The notes: generated by a model not told the origin, from the sequence alone. Positions 59,901-61,034 are shown, numbered from the stretch's first letter. The stretch: DNA of 64,000 bases from Adlercreutzia faecimuris (GCF_022669055.1 NZ_JAJMLW010000001.1:186001-250000), one strand, 5' to 3'. Made by a program: numbers and translations.

Positions 59901-60852
59901 CGTCGTCGGACACGCGGGCCAGGTAGGGCAGGTCGATCATCGCCACCAGGGCGTCGCCCTCGGCCGATCCGGCGACGTAGCCGCCCTCCAGCAGCTCGCC
60001 CAGGTTGCCCAGGTCGAGACGGGCCTTAGCCCGGCCGGACTTCACAGAGAACGAAGAGCCTCCCATGAGCGGTTTCCCCCACACGTCGATGAAGGGGTTG
60101 ATCCGGGATGCCACCGCGGCGGCGTCCTTGGCGTCGTCGGTGAGGTGGGGAAGCACGGCGTCAGCGTCCGTCAGGTTGGCGGGCATGAGCGCGGCCAGGG
60201 CGTCGGCGGAAAGCGGCTCGTCGGCCACCTGCTGCAGCAGCGCCGCCTTCGCGGCGGCGGGATCCTGGGGCTCGTCGGCGTTCGCGTCGGCGGCGTCGGG
60301 GTCGGTCGCGTCGCCGGCGGGGGCGTCGGAGTCGGCGTCCGCGGCATCGCCCTCGGCGGCGTCGACGGCATCTGCGTCGGCCGGCGCGTCGGCGGCCAGG
60401 TCGCCCAGGTCCTCCTTCGCGTCCTTCACGCCCTCGGCCTCGGTGGCCGCGGTGGCGTCGTCGCCGCTCACGTCGAACATCAGCGGGCGCAGGCCGGTCA
60501 CGTCGAACAGCGTGACCGCCAGGAGCACTGCCATCACCGTGGAGACGGCCTTCACCCAAGGACGGGTGCGGAACGAGCGAATTACCTGGTCAGCAGCGTT
60601 TTCCGAACCCTCGCTAGTAACGCGCGCGCGTGCGGCCGCGCGTGCGCGAGCGCGCTCGGCCCGCGCCAGGGCGCGACGGGACGCACGGGACTCCGTGGAT
60701 CGCGCTGCTACGTACGCCTCGTATGCCTCCTCGCGGGTAGCCTCGTCGCGAGGAGGGGTTCCCGAGGCAGAATGTAACTGCTCGTTTACATGCGCGCGTA
60801 TACGCGCCGACTCATGGTCGGAGTGGTTACGGGGGTCGTTTTGTCCGTTCAT
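23827..60852 (-). CDS. Giant LPXTG cell-wall-anchored surface protein, 12,341 residues
   Basis: One open frame, about 1.3 MDa. Residues 1-100 are a charged Arg/Ala/Glu-rich cytosolic leader. A signal-anchor follows at 102-118 (MAVLLAVT), then an acidic linker to about 205. A beta-rich region carries three tandem 230-residue modules (about 1570-2255). Seven InlB-type repeats lie at about 4500-5560 and two more at 7770-8020. Ten SdrD-B-like modules begin near 8990 and run to the end. An Ala-rich helical repeat sits at about 11904-12031. The C-terminus is LPKTG (12304-12308), a hydrophobic helix, RRRRK and a short tail, a textbook sortase A signal. ATG 60852 has a modest AAGG Shine-Dalgarno. It is colinear with the giant at 1-17683. 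No catalytic motif is seen, so an adhesin or stalk is inferred. A misassembly inside the repeats cannot be excluded without long reads. Confidence 0.93.
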   Translation of the reverse strand: MNGQNDPRNHSDHESARIRAHVNEQLHSASGTPPRDEATREEAYEAYVAARSTESRASRRALARAERARARAAARARVTSEGSENAADQVIRSFRTRPWVKAVSTVMAVLLAVTLFDVTGLRPLMFDVSGDDATAATEAEGVKDAKEDLGDLAADAPADADAVDAAEGDAADADSDAPAGDATDPDAADANADEPQDPAAAKAALLQQVADEPLSADALAALMPANLTDADAVLPHLTDDAKDAAAVASRINPFIDVWGKPLMGGSSFSVKSGRAKARLDLGNLGELLEGGYVAGSAEGDALVAMIDLPYLARVSDDGLVATLSQEEWRLRTALWAEANKAGAAASGYDAVATAAASRAGNPDDVARAPRVALFADAVPAGWSVWQEHDGRYVQLADADVRAGASGRLILRWEGTDAERPGQLSAADAAAASPSFELGFAGAVPEDESVTVSYGFELHSYTAPLTEEQAAAAEKDPAAPEAQPTVTVGKALRKASGAVTLTNADSKAKAELTVATLGTPEMPQAGGAGAGWWHALATFAVPRDVVAASTVGLSAQWRADWQGKNGIPTSSLARFRVAKDDEEAEDGRIDQLALAAAAGGEVDVAAETLADNTYIGVPGQGGAVVLDVTDLTDAQIASIDAADPATIEALGLEPIAYELSTDGTVRVLRDRSAGRVEPGAQRKLLVAAPFDEAALTDAPLPEGAPADATPDYAPVTATFGMQAGSVDNGEPVYLTEVADLAATFKRVDAPEAPAVPDDEPGADDPDADEPDADDEPAAPAEPDENGVIPPSGPAIDLPDGPSIPMAGTPENLLGVGGSFTIMRAPLRAAAPRAAAIDWNNIMDPYATLLTENEALPGTVNTWLIKGTSEITRINLTADFAFSLGYLGDQQNKTKFTVNIPYLYFDDKNAVWPAYTYEEYQAAIKKYYAYNVNNAMSLRLVPDTSFFTQWDVKDDRNRSITATSYNAYYKDGLVGSFTFSYKGLNARGEMDPNFKRPEFQVQFIGTIPENTGATIMVGGDATLFNDMVTKHTGNFHRDPGKMEAGDIHNRTMTFIKTNLQWRTTVTNMWSPAMWDRFNYMVYRVETVNTSKEKDTLIDYLGHSFLFPGDQNGGGGMRQEDVMAFWAEDGSKVAPGVSSNPSAVGPNGNSALIGKPGEGGVLIYDVTQVDDVIWNSVDNGGLDLDKFSNIQDFLDLTDATSGKPLVRQLEYMTGGQPSRVTFRIGEGEGGTLIPQTDDDRVVILLALPYTNNFTPFTMNGVKVYPNVSLDTTTTVYFGGRGSDDYSWTKTLYNSDSFKEAKNGFEYTKTAWNRLGRNWTGDARDRLGYSTRYRISGITTTGNMPVSANDLTLPYGPVINDTMPSNYEMLSIEFRMKREHQVAGNPVPYDLSDYVYTGSGATPDPANAVQFEVRTGADRPGSAAPRQWVTLTGSPQYVGPDPENPAYDIYRVGGTTTNDGIAALLEARGIAAKPRNSTVTGTATSMAFTGKMRFLMAQELPKGTSLPVDITINGIMRSPVSNGADGRYTNTIDAEFGRKQWVVPTQKYDTAKYYGATSQASLLPESGVRPWVGGAAFDLPTGAATPNYSAWDGTENAPLNESRSGYVFHLGNASTSMIEPGKFVTTDMRIGDKRFTGAYSGRNGIYEYRGFDTSSIELNAALWSKSNISGVRVWYKSPNHTFGTSGADTQSTWFSRQDIISHYLRSDGSVAIPKSAWSGTGWNNYYFLRLEITFDTFNSDVANASSPGAAGSPAVILRGTTSYTGQYKVTGTFSTSYSLGGATVQSQGSGTLNVNPAQPRVYANAWEDSIGWSGWNAERASALLRNRSGFAFHWGNYSPTVLEPGRFLTSAMPYEMHDGARRGFETDWVYLSKETFDCTNNTINEIIVTALDPDNNEVTYTWKKGDGVDQITPLKAADGSVRLTPADWGKNYFSRIEVRFDEMQANVSAAPTGYGTGPRVQIHGMTTWLANQLRVQGELRSWYTYLDDDGVEQVDDTMNVSSIGKDVNGKWIDGYPCTSILAPYNASPVVDAYAFDVKKSSKFSGNGGTQSAPLNSKRSGWYFRLRNTSDSYVDPGVFSTSNMTYQVIDGDKRGFETSSVTLTRGLLAKGTIDKVRLYYSDAALADSYIEIPWDASAGAPDNLQNYLVAAGSAEATQYGADAVGSIVLPASVWNNEYFARVEVYFDRYSPNVTATSTGSPDDTAVIVYGAPSQMGTRPLSGTFRTVHLGNQSDNDTKDKSATYTASLTANTINPQLAMSAGWSLDGAGHDSGVYNNVDRNGKDVRSNVVPYRWGENPAREKAWFQYQLTNNTECSGDEVYLNLNINEISADTDKNRGEFRGFVGRELVIAGFSQNAKGEWVHTSGTLHGIDVYDYTNAKVMSLTMADLVPFISGGTLTLPFKVKDPTTGDVVNVGVKTVQLRYKTLNEWVVGANTMTATIYGMMETHGAAMNNANGYWTGSGSSRHYVPPDPMYQYRYTTGACSFGPLDRRYNDANGNHTIGRSTSWRSYIGWFDWWSDAWAYRDAYTAPGHTSPLMNAATGDPVEVVHNADGSGYHFRVKNNTLSRSDYNALTFDLTSVSNKLSVANPGEVYGFLTKEVTLNAAVGESGHYWDELPNAAGASRQGESTLKTVNFFFADSVTGAAPATPDVKLTLADLQKYKQPNGSYKIPVHTDATQTAGAEFTAHATKYLRKVTVSYDVLDPSYFNKLMEVDFKGQTTWYSNYNTTVHMDGVMGAAQTGTGFPGGNYVARATRQDPSLLTGRPALDVTTHGRYVDMGEGAYSSSATSDGNITRISAPYDRDLLLWAQFENSHAYNTIDGADVDLYLGLYRESGIVTPPGSNPTVAPTTAWTGFHTTKMTITAQYLEQWGTPGKIQLTGARSSEGAASLKATLEAQVDATTGDLLGFKSGSTTFPLEADGSFVLTEKQIIDLGIDELTFVKLLDWREMERRTYQASGGANVQRIYFEGFSDRNLGETINGIDARTTVYLNNIRQNAQVDDNYYYQVKRNDRTEIRMSKMFFDANTRVAYNDESDENRAYQQWSYAFDEDHDYWNSYWGWGGTEIDQQLELGYKALGSYTLDFRQLRGTNGIEKACHYDQWCRDHGQYAGSNYWCSEGRAGNHVSTIDGRTYNTAAVLDFEQTIPSDAFDAYYVRVRDAAVPYLNSITVYYADGSSFVVDKAAIQAHRHNARGTGTDGQKYFRLNLLAKDASGKHVADFDTNDETKFFKDAYSGYWNSSDPAANDRVTKIVYNVSINQNQYTDANKNVANQVDFGTWYQWNNPNYDAFEVTGRFFKVKGEIYSTTNVKMRIGNTQAADASGNGNSATRPYHKAQVRYDSGDRNATQNYRSNWSYQDYVPSGHHGHVPYKMRHLWTRARAVVVEAGAYTRKGHWSSLENGRDGIAGGVRPNAVRFGSDQYFSVSFQRHYGSAQYNQWSNKLSFTDEAVLRDVMPVCRPDAEMDYYGFLSTGMQILGRDKANYENILPHVKEIIFRLEQYDAAGAVIGTRSVTVSRADLGVDAAVAANRGVYIYFDRPKAGNIKEDVPEKSGGKTDDFGQAVDSGNCYKLSLGAEEFVDSYDIVLQNFGGAGDHSQEVGRKHGAQDNMDRGNADVRVYGRPYAYVNQTPTVNSDANNTSQTFTRRYGTELGAGKQEYWHGTDGLNTSNTSDDFVNTDNAFLLGYLIPYGYNFSIQRRGNNSSQGSMPYFAASDNPSPAYDSFEARFWNIKDRWPSDPDPDNDGRVSHINQVTLRATTSGDFRLQKVYVPKELVPTDASCAKDADGNPLWLAVRKFTFVYNGKTIAVDWPTLQGMGIVSAAPLSSGTYANCYEVDLEKYLREQFNLWYASNGADGIRPVTYTAVQKTNLIPGYAADLTTVNRTYINSRISDLYIDYYSPTAHRKTPQTMLDSGQYLSGNRTTSASDPYNYAFAYDGVYVDRTLDDFLTAQETTYANLTAGNWNEFATPTGNKQGMAYPDINCRETLTVASTQTRDPNHCAVNDRTYVQSGNDGFHHDPYADNILWHRLAQLETSSIRGKQVTLNGATTTIFGYDNSNNDIESPVSYSPESAAKGANIPDGGLYAGDYVEYVVRVGNKAASAGSKYDVPLESVDARFQVEAGQRIVGWEVQKVKQADGTWVADNTTGLPVTAEIGDTSLAALRDAPQQVDLSLLNGVESYAQNRVLMIKLGRDKWEKQPLLDADNNPVLNDQGQPMFEDVMTPQADRQVAPGEYVAIRIITQLTGERGTDVYHESENNTGRFNNAGDVPSYRDVALRADFYAASAPMHGYLQYIVPGGGDNNHDVWGYSNDTGLRTINNGANAWYTTAHQRGLYTTDGVHSQFGSRVYNYVRFYNHRADRPRGGADRYNDPTITMAYTGQDPATLLHSRPRADGDTAQLTIQNIMNPTYHTTDLTVTVSLLDQYGSGRQVFELTDTPKLANGTNAVQRITAAGPDQGKMINLRYPTNIPPSLNLLSRDSVLNDVVSSIGTAGGGIGGGSVDVPPSTVPTYQVSYLAGSGGTVDPDVDPGTDASMAGKLPANSAYAEGDIKGAKAEAKPGYAFEGWYKRVKNDDGTFTDTKIEGALPELTAALIAANLNTKAAVDTEKPAQPGPGADSGDSSGDAGSGDSGSDSSDGGSSGGTTPPSTGSATIYDDTTFVAKFVPDDKRKYSVTYEVSDKDQGAITNEGDIAMQALGTDRVTGSTASAKDGFIFDGWYVRTRGDSGEVVDVLVTEGLQLTAAEVIEVLDERFVNDEGLYTDATFVAKFVDESQRKFTVAYAASGEGQVRTAGYTVGEGDSATTVQPGEWGKSAANLKVPRDGSAITGANAQPAEGYQCDGWFLVTTAEDGSTTEEEVTTDPTLTRETITGLFTEEEQGCQLEADVTFVAKFSPKTTQRYTVTYASDGNGEVRTLGTPGEDGEEQGAGSWGASATNAGIVALITDGVTGAKAQGKPGYAFDGWYVNLKAADGTVTETRIGTDPELSAALAAKSLNKIGWVEHITRQEEQVIYDEVTRPKTEEVSNPKMVQSTEPKVDDNGDPVLDDEGNQVMEPVFDDEGNPVMEPVLDDEGNPVMEIIQVPVLDGEGNPVMETVKIPQLNEDGTEKTHIVTVVDDVEHPGETVYVDTTFTAKFKPNPALTYTVAYNPTTGGSVSTTANTDQQLSTAKVTGSTAAAKPGYEFVGWFLRVFDEPAAARAARAARADGDAPTYTDTKISENTTLTADEVRAVLAKDADGLYEDTVLIAKFQPEGSRTYTVTYLADENGDVETAANANLQVLSTDGVTGSVALPGTGYKFAGWFVRTYVEEQQKAQEPVMEEKYETVQVPVLDEDGYQMYDDFGNPITKPETHLVVDEDGNPVLQPVMVPVLDNEGNPVKDENGDPVTEPKMQDKKDENGNQVYETVRVPHDEPIPGARASLTKDLVVAQLEKGKDANGLYADLTLVCKFAEKGASDPDEDLNPYTVTYTAVDGTVDTTVNGPLDATSTVDVTGSTATPNAGFEFVGWFVRTTEYVPDANGVIQAQQVDKKIDGAGLTLTAWEAQSWIQKDDTGLCIDTLFIAKFQKKAVKEDLSKESVSQPETLGDRDPILIEYWDTRAIKNADGTYSGKWITIDELDALAKQPDRVPTVADEGYYKNSNKFRYVTQVRWTYYDLPATMSNDGMTPYHLDDVALVGVARYQDHRNGSGELYEWWMGQKIPVDLGYTHRHAEKTQLDFYRETAPGQAGGLILTDPAIDHFQKTEEGVAKSVLQTKQDSGKATDFTVYRRTPVIRFQNQVFQTEAQAKGTGAKSWNAAQKTGYIPGEKFWYKDTLWNVPRNTNSYMDVEGELYNPVFYERIPLDYLKTADGKEIDADYLASRLQTNIRWYDIYGSDVKAKRLNGMKMQITRVAEEDAPETARDYGGMMNYNNSAVGYSTRDMGGKPFNDLNPTTAGATENTRFALFRIEWVPDPNASEPGSVVPDNRAEISPVDLVEPGNVCVEVGDTIELWFDVTAAIDGLPQVYGDNARTYASTTTGKEPAYFPRIGEYWHSNGNTGYMNYCTGRVYVNPLSGGSFGASRPGVGASYVNNGSVLMDMDSLLHESAFTADKPKNTDRWEMWDGSLTFIPGEATNQNADYNYNYNYNSQPNTLYGQDGFRGTFLDTDVKTQNYVQWTRYTPKRPFSAASQAALHKNALPTTRYLVNGHGSGWNDNVVRVNERTDSRYDYRFSYWRDYDNFVTIRRTWAGNKAPQKDDDGNPIGLATQWGSDTPLIWSQTRVHLQKAWLATSSQMIASDDAPSIPSNPWGTTASYESQRQYLSGRDAHEWWYESDYTYDGLWKKTIRDQRGVLYNQYNTTMQYNQSYTARLQALNYGDRNLDAVEFTYIYPRGAEPVMVDGKPKVNAYYLNGTDGPNGYSWNATLGDRWAGIDPSKVSVEVVQTPYGDYMGYDAPSDSQNPADYRNGLTRHSTDLSVDPAQSSYEAVRGGDSKQHGDDYVNSSQPWVLKITVRQPLGKWFGRDIDGNGANTADRDNYGGNQGYKMIVDVSSHLFSTNTSGYWYDRVLTRPIDTREVTGSDTASGELPSKASAYYQLYDIEHFEGRTAWENDGNKSDGDTNNSQPFGMDYVWTARSRNNDSSWNIPYVYDQSYGSPNMPSVDGRLVQNNTVTLTRWEKAADGTWHDTGQAVPAGVKVTDTTSAGNWHAAYKNYGDEGSPNLYAQTGTRVQMRKPVVRTWNTVGYDGVTGALNEYYLESEGARRQLNVHVENRYWWDSLAQNTNTKGSTSWYYEPGWWERLWHTYSVDGGQMGDLPLPVVTVVLPENIVPLRSNGLPYDRLPDVEQGFAAEDWSVNYAHDATANSKAKLDNNMDAKEAWRDFKATVTYENVADLGTPAVGNVPAKPPVDQYRFVIRFEARGDVDTSGETAADYKWGFNPDDVAVEGAWNGDRYRGSHESTRNGNANGEQRIRAYDMDTFKFTIMTTGASRSDADEGAYPETWRSYENIRSFVSSKMPGYQFLADSNISGNPYQVGNPPQYRRWGAVREDTRLDARQATYRTSKRDGYNYYFWDTHDYTDDYNATTYPYNVTTVGVLPKNSIDDGSYTRNNEPAVNFLPGFTKRYAESQHGLDSVTPAGNDGMIVEDYRFRESYALDAQGTYRLNANEAVRTADNFKRNRTGKADVRDDQGLMTGLKLRCSYPTVKAEYEVVRGTGDNGANPTAMGSGAYWDQSLYRYGNRDYRNNFYYWLGRDGAVQRDTIPDANAFQYGDTLWYQAKFSNLNNGYAQSGRLMHAKIVFAMHLPKQVTFYTDKMLTDDPALAARDAGYKLIDDYVGDDYQFLVEWYHWDRHKKTFVTEHLTPKQLVANGWTVKVVDQPNYTSNNYDATQGGSDYGKPDADQPDDLAPDNIKSASHDEEVVVFELAPPDDATDEEFDEYDSLLQAQWGGVHPDGHMFIGDAITLKVRTRIDNLGDAESALTGMHTSYADQLKELRTWNGGNSTMYATVHDTNLRWLQQANGGPGWTHVYENDWTDPDTGAVTPAGTQATKSVTPTATEPGQKPYDFNEQKMSRFIRWGRYNGYVRLINDEVAKIDPVTGEEIPAKDYDRDGDLTDSYIYDKSGFFKILKPSSSVRGDTFVQRALMTDQDFDINLADDSHQAGDNELLVTQAVNTGSAVNSFIVDWQVPYYGTLNALSYDAPLSDPSQPVVRTYPYVSYVQTGVWEVPGAQWSTKMVQIPSTSKAAAASAASADVPAYGPAADPGIAAYADGPMADEGIAAYADEPAADGEGDGGEGDGPAVPEGPVYSVKYQADGLNGKVSNLNDFNIPQGTVDGITGSKATPNQHYEFAGWTVTVVGGGMDGKDIEMEMEVPVAEDGTCTLTPDIVKTYLNKEDVLDVDGKPTGDVTYHATTFTAHFKPITYDIYYLAEPLDPDVDKNVHGTVDTPYNLDIMYRDNSHGISGAKAIPEDGYIFEGWYKRVEFEREETLSDGTVITVTDYRDEKIEVTFDEITGTGSLSVDHVANHLNHKTSPDFGIYYQDTVFVAKFKEKPKFKEVYDQPLNDAAKREDKLRVYVLARIVNTSTQDADKPKSVFGEQNGPTPNDRENYALPGTDADRDYFFGEDDRGSAQFPDGNTADGRDPSTWGGTSAGTWVILGDPAGYAVRDKTNTRIDTTQFNQAGYFDIRQIRWVVKAVEHDDAGNPVKSGWDAILDDSVAQRNPVPRGFRLDVDAVPDIVPGSPADDGLNDYRDTVGKQEADFLDPQRLNVGWAWERDASTGKYVMTSDGKRKKLQTKAQIPQSLYSNAAGVMCHTFVLEDFTLSTMGIRTLADGPLAQADGDGTGGAGDGSGSGDGGTTQVSKEAHLNHFVSTVLRYDDTKYANPERDRVGFYRVAEYPTLKLDMEQAYYNGNASERYEWVVGRPAIDPAASLMMRYKITLTNLSTAQLKALGVVGQQGDFCSNPDLSIVLPFIEGFGAASTMSGKSFQYVPYAESLKTDALGKPLSPLNIGYHDEAETHMVDILDENGKPLEDENGNVYQEVVYDRYAQNLDGKTPLWTWHVEKLDDSFVSQGVVENPNVTLTQPTVGGSLTTADKLGSVSSGYNRKFMNWRFTSAAGGNIRGTLQQGEAVIIEMMMPIRADANSSISSDLMTTTGYAYKSGNYNPYIPTQQGNNKTGFILDTRDVNLDNNTNEMLLSLQLEGAGFVANTAQAQSKFSSSDLGTLYTQAVNGPVMVGEGGNYDYLSRAENLGASDAIAKQYVHAVLFDVLPYEGDPKVLDGGFEYNEAGEPERVAVPRKSTWHGWVEDLDSVKVMSFDPRDADHPNGRELISEGPSREVSVWAGPYEVTRDAKGNVTHVKALEADALPALWKQPSQALQLQAINEMREDPTGMRLREAGLMPLEELKAYVEAHPDESLNLRHALRGFWVQAEKDSVYLPPTGYISLAYDMHTPLNLPKYLGSTTGDALFDMNLDITDPNLNPNGAARLAEVTQWNSFAQRVNVTGADALGDASARLVENRQAGAVVAAPDERGYVGDYVWIDLNWDKLKNDTKAGLPETTDAQGRPTTYHKGPNGRYMLATDTEYDEATGTWKGVYEGTDEDGNPATLRSDDMLKDLDFDGETNDPGVNGVVVELLNENGFPVNRDGQVPLWLEGAAGDGTGRWIQCDPVTGEPLLNAGGGYINADAGGPYTYTTESDYYGNQGYWIMSNIIPGKYKLRFTFPKKYSGYTLTTLAIGPDKDGDGEADYVMDIEHRADDPDTPDVDETALVATTAEAFEIRPVAYDKDYFLDPANTDVFENPERIHRAYDAEMTSYQVGISAPVTVEGVTFRDDMYDGGIPMDDPEDPSDDNIDLIDGYLDRQKDQNDPDSALQYQKEQRLANMQVSLYEYNPETGEVSNEVALDAEDKPATLLTGEDGTFSFNMKPDRYYLLRSEDALGTRLIKPTPYLYTKDPLEAPEHNSLLDFIVAHWADLGLTAAPTHLSDLTDAQLAAAEAKYKTDPCGIWDNDLYLKTYVVPNPDFDDRYPESESNSRTKKAVKGECYPIFAAIPTDEDGHAIYEDNEEWKGFKVYRKFGLGYVDATKGYLGNYVWNDLNYNGVQDLLEPGVPNVRVTLEQYWWNPDAIAKGKGAWQLVERTRKFNKQTQEWEWAPKEHSTRVTNNAGQYVFAGLPTYVPDPLDDDLDKMDEDKVKYLAGYRLRIDRKNLLTLGTNWGFTFRNTTNTTDDPADEQDSDLKTTVMNGPLDGATKDPTSGAIVTVPVYYLNAPTDGLRPDVEMGLGTDSMIVLAGAPTEETLLENTVTVRPSAGISYTYDFTNAQRFENWDAGLVAVPEGAISGVLWEDADYDGIRKIDENPTDPTDPDAGATDPTDLDAGATDPDATDPDAGATDPTDPTDPDAGDGDGGDGDGGDEPVDPDNPGAVEKPEIPEVEKHDKPMPGEKVVLTQWYWDPAAVNDTGGVGAWKQNLTFGSDLRTSHVVGSVPVTINNPDYPGTGLETTPPEEKITVDFEMRVPNVTGGVSKDVVNWKYGLDGTVDTDKVGALLEAALNQSAWDSLVDGSFDAGEWGKLGDGEVGVYTDENGEYLFDNLPTAYTDAEGAHYLASYRVKLYETHVDYDGTGPGGTGNPDDDNYWLLTKSHIGEDLTIDSDVLSSVTLAIEDRDAVDATDRDRYTRVNDGQVILAAPVATPDGSHESHVRVPASQLTEGAPAAYDWLTIRKDGDDVEIREVEADDGTTSQLIVFRGGDAGQLPAPRRDISGVVWNDVNSNGIQDAGEPGYASTLIQIELLRFVPDADAPDGWSPDPSWTPRLEYPGKGGWFCFEDLPSQRREADGSTTIFAYRAWVKAAPDVRYTLFIAKYQQGDDYTVDSDLRYDDSYLMNLTVDEYDVLLDKRVPESFADNVVKAAPSNNPNQGDGPAVAAANALGRVMRLARAASPLTYNYDLAMSSSRDSNDGGVEIPPSADIAGYVWNDQDYDGLIDEDEERFENKTITLHRWYYDPADGQWKKPGADAGFDAVRTMQTDADGHFLFENMPVSMRVDDTERWYLQGYTLEIDGRENEPTGVGGRPVTLWQQVNDPDNPGDDEKVNSKAVRPVNVPASDKALYDLENNYPITYNLAVDAGAPVVDGRLVLCNPAVEGSGTEEEYIVRGYDITSPADRIHMNAGFGNFQTTTLRGVVWNDVNYNGIREYAADRLGDDPIDADDVVIGEAGLAGIEMRLTRRLLIDGKWTPDGNFATDFAEEIANSTGTDAEMYANGADPNDPAVYARTGADGVYEFNELPGFVPKGTGKDKDEFYLAAYHMEVVRDNVTSSSVVTRFHVEDATIRTDSDLATDIDDVTADTSSNYHLFETYPIVLPDGTENGQRSEGLIIVAKPRSDQRASQYKVVANGGEYDPLDPMVDYRGGDAGFKVPSPVEIAGTVWVDADGDGIRNYQTAEDGTPEADEDGNPLYAERGLPGQKVELRRYWYDVKTHTWIFDKRLNPANGGVAETTTDAEGNWIFEKLPAFEVLTEDSGLLPADEESRPVVFGYRVNIPSVPDEYAVTDPNVGDATVDSDLDETTTRILPDDPQNGLFVPMQEAEADEDMATLIAGPAESTWENPDHVGLWSQANVESSYHNDAGLVPYAGAVIAGMVWNDNNLDGIQDASEEPLPLGTVYLERMLVPEAEAPVDPDVLALQGWTLTDGAAGSNLDGVTGEPLVKADRIPPKTRAAAARAGLAAPLDVLADAVAPADGVDPDAGDPDAGAPDAGDPDAGNPDAGADGDGSGDGDATVPDEGDGSEWVTISQRKIGADGRYAFAGLDLVNDEGKSYRYRLRYEKPDGTFYAPLDMGDNDDVDNDWFPVVEPENPTVDLSPLMGTTQAYEVVKPLFGNTVNAYGQLWQAHRPINHQDEEDEDGNPTGSSVDFGFTYPPTVKIAGTVWEDADHDDLRNYELKEVAPEEGAPEDAEPSYERDYTEDGIEDVYVELRRYYFLPEEFTAFDPDELDKPEGPDAPDAGDEPEAPGVGDGTGDPDADGPDAGDPDAGGDAGDPDATDPDAGDPDATDPDAGDPDAGPDATDPDADGDAGPDGGDPDAGTTGPEVTDPIDPIVSEGDPVLVALAFFQEPLMGAAADAVAGTVDGEALEPEPEPDTDPNYDRYDLGKGQWVYDEAFNVTGPLDGVPCTWSDEDGYWEFDGLPTTGVVTIDGEQHRVVYGYRVNVPVLPEDYEVAALRVGDDRTVDSSLDEANTRLVPDLADGGAFGLVVPAKGSDGTEDKLSLVKDGPGGVPRSLAVGYDSLENDSGLVPYQNAVISGVAWNDADEDGLRQEGDEILPGMTVRLERKLVDDEPADVPAGRGQYLTDGAAGSDLTTPGDPLEKAERGQVRVPVKGYGEEEPDEPTGPVDPDDPGVPGEPDDPEGPTDPDNPDAPGPGGDPDDPSKPTDPDAPGIDTPDPDDPLADLGALDPADAALVVADADPAAAALALAELNVGDAAAIMALLDPADAAAVADVMDVALAAGVMFSLDPSVAAAMVDAMTPAPAAEALAAVDRPVAAAVLAQVDAAQVALVLAAMDPLVAEEIMTLLNPEVEAPALASLAAGEAAHSVADRVTRTFSAVAATAASAMQAAADGAASADAAGDAIEGAGDKGDAGDKDEPAKPSKPAAKPDKPYETYGLSSKDAANAVVPKKNEWAQVASKQTDEEGFYSFNNLPLEDEYGRAYVYRVVMDKPAEAKYVPVNVGGDDNVDNDWGPEKEGDVKGVTNPLKVSVLREVAKSANPTPADPAAQADAVEGGAASRAAAGTTGGTAAGGSASASHVNAYGQTWRMHEPENWTSEEQRSVDLGLAYEDEGGRDPLHPWRLALPKTGDGLMLLAAAATALLALCLALLARRRRKAADQQD
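24760..25140 (-). repeat. Ala-rich helical repeat inserted in the last SdrD-B module
   Basis: About residues 11904-12031. Short units of 12-18 residues built on (L/M)DPxxAAA recur, for example LDPADAAAVADVMD, LDPSVAAAMVDAM and MDPLVAEEIMTLLNPE. The pattern resembles the helical N-terminal domains of MgtE and FliG and is unlike the rest of this beta-rich protein. Acidic and Pro-rich linkers enclose it, and the interrupted SdrD-B module resumes at about 24475. Confidence 0.6.
26240..26460 (-). repeat. DPDAG/DPDAT low-complexity linker
   Basis: Irregular tandem copies of a 5-residue Asp-Pro-Asp-Ala-Gly/Thr unit, inserted in SdrD-B module 9. Related tracts occur at 27150-27300 (module 8) and 31260-31405 (module 3). 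The DNA repeats are close to 15-mers, so copy number could change by slippage or recombination without loss of frame. Confidence 0.8.
31260..31405 (-). repeat. DPTDPDAGATDP-type low-complexity tract
   Basis: Within SdrD-B module 3, units of Asp-Pro-Thr/Asp-Ala-Gly-Ala-Thr are encoded by near-identical GGTCGGTCGGGTCGG-like DNA. It is the same class as the tracts in modules 8 and 9. Confidence 0.75.
36790..37550 (-). repeat. Second block of InlB-type repeats (two copies)
   Basis: Two units have the pattern YxVxYxA ... GAKAxPxxGYxFxGWY ... TFxAKF (YSVKYQADG near 37530 and YDIYYLAEP near 37200, with YIFEGWYKR). They follow an Ala/Asp/Gly-rich linker. The pattern fits the InlB B-repeat (Listeria-Bacteroides) beta-grasp family. 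Confidence 0.75.
44180..47360 (-). repeat. First block of InlB-type repeats (seven copies)
   Basis: Units begin near 47360, 46880, 46565, 46190, 45480, 45125 and 44495. Each has a (Y/F)xVxY opening, a G(S/A)xAxxxxGYxFxGW(Y/F) core and a FxAKF end. Two units contain long inserted tracts. The whole block, about 1,060 residues, is absent at the matching place in the left giant (near 6080-6000), where the flanking segments are almost adjacent. Confidence 0.8.
45580..45790 (-). repeat. EGNPVME-type short tandem repeat
   Basis: Inside the fourth InlB-type unit, a unit of about 14 residues, (V/P)VxDxEGNPVMEP, recurs five to six times. A related and more degenerate tract lies at 44700-44930 in the sixth unit. 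The DNA units are nearly identical 42-mers in places. Confidence 0.8.
54090..56150 (-). repeat. Three tandem 230-residue beta modules
   Basis: Modules begin near 56150, 55470 and 54780, a spacing of about 685 bases. Each has an RSG(Y/F/W)xFxxxN segment, a PGxFxTxxM segment, a RGF(E/D)T segment and a YFxR(L/V)E(I/V)xFD segment. A diverged fourth relative follows from 54090. The left giant has one clear copy at 13440-12680. I do not recognise a named family. Confidence 0.7.
60772..60791. promoter_or_regulatory. Copy of the giant-gene dyad, within codons 21-27 of the large giant
   Basis: ATGTAACTGCTCGTTTACAT differs at one of 20 positions from the element at 17838-17857, which is not in a coding region. 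Here it encodes HVNEQLH, so the DNA rather than the protein sequence appears to be conserved. Confidence 0.5.
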
Positions 60853-61004
60853 AGCACTCGCCTTACTTCGCCCAGAAGAGCGTGTCTTTGCGGCAGAAAA
60901 GCCGCTTGACCTTGCTATTCAGTTGTTTTCAGGAAGACTTTGCCGAGCCTTCCCCTTCTCAGGAGCGGAGCCGTCTTGCCCAGGGCTCCGGTAACGCACG
61001 AACG

Positions 61005-61026
61005 GGAGGCAAGATGCCATGCCTCC
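61005..61026 (-). promoter_or_regulatory. Leader hairpin of the large giant gene
   Basis: A 7-bp perfect stem GGAGGCA/TGCCTCC with an 8-base loop starts just after the predicted transcription start. The leader to ATG 60852 is about 175 bases, unusually long for this window. Function unknown; it could affect mRNA stability or translation. Confidence 0.35.
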
Positions 61027-61034
61027 AATTTCCG

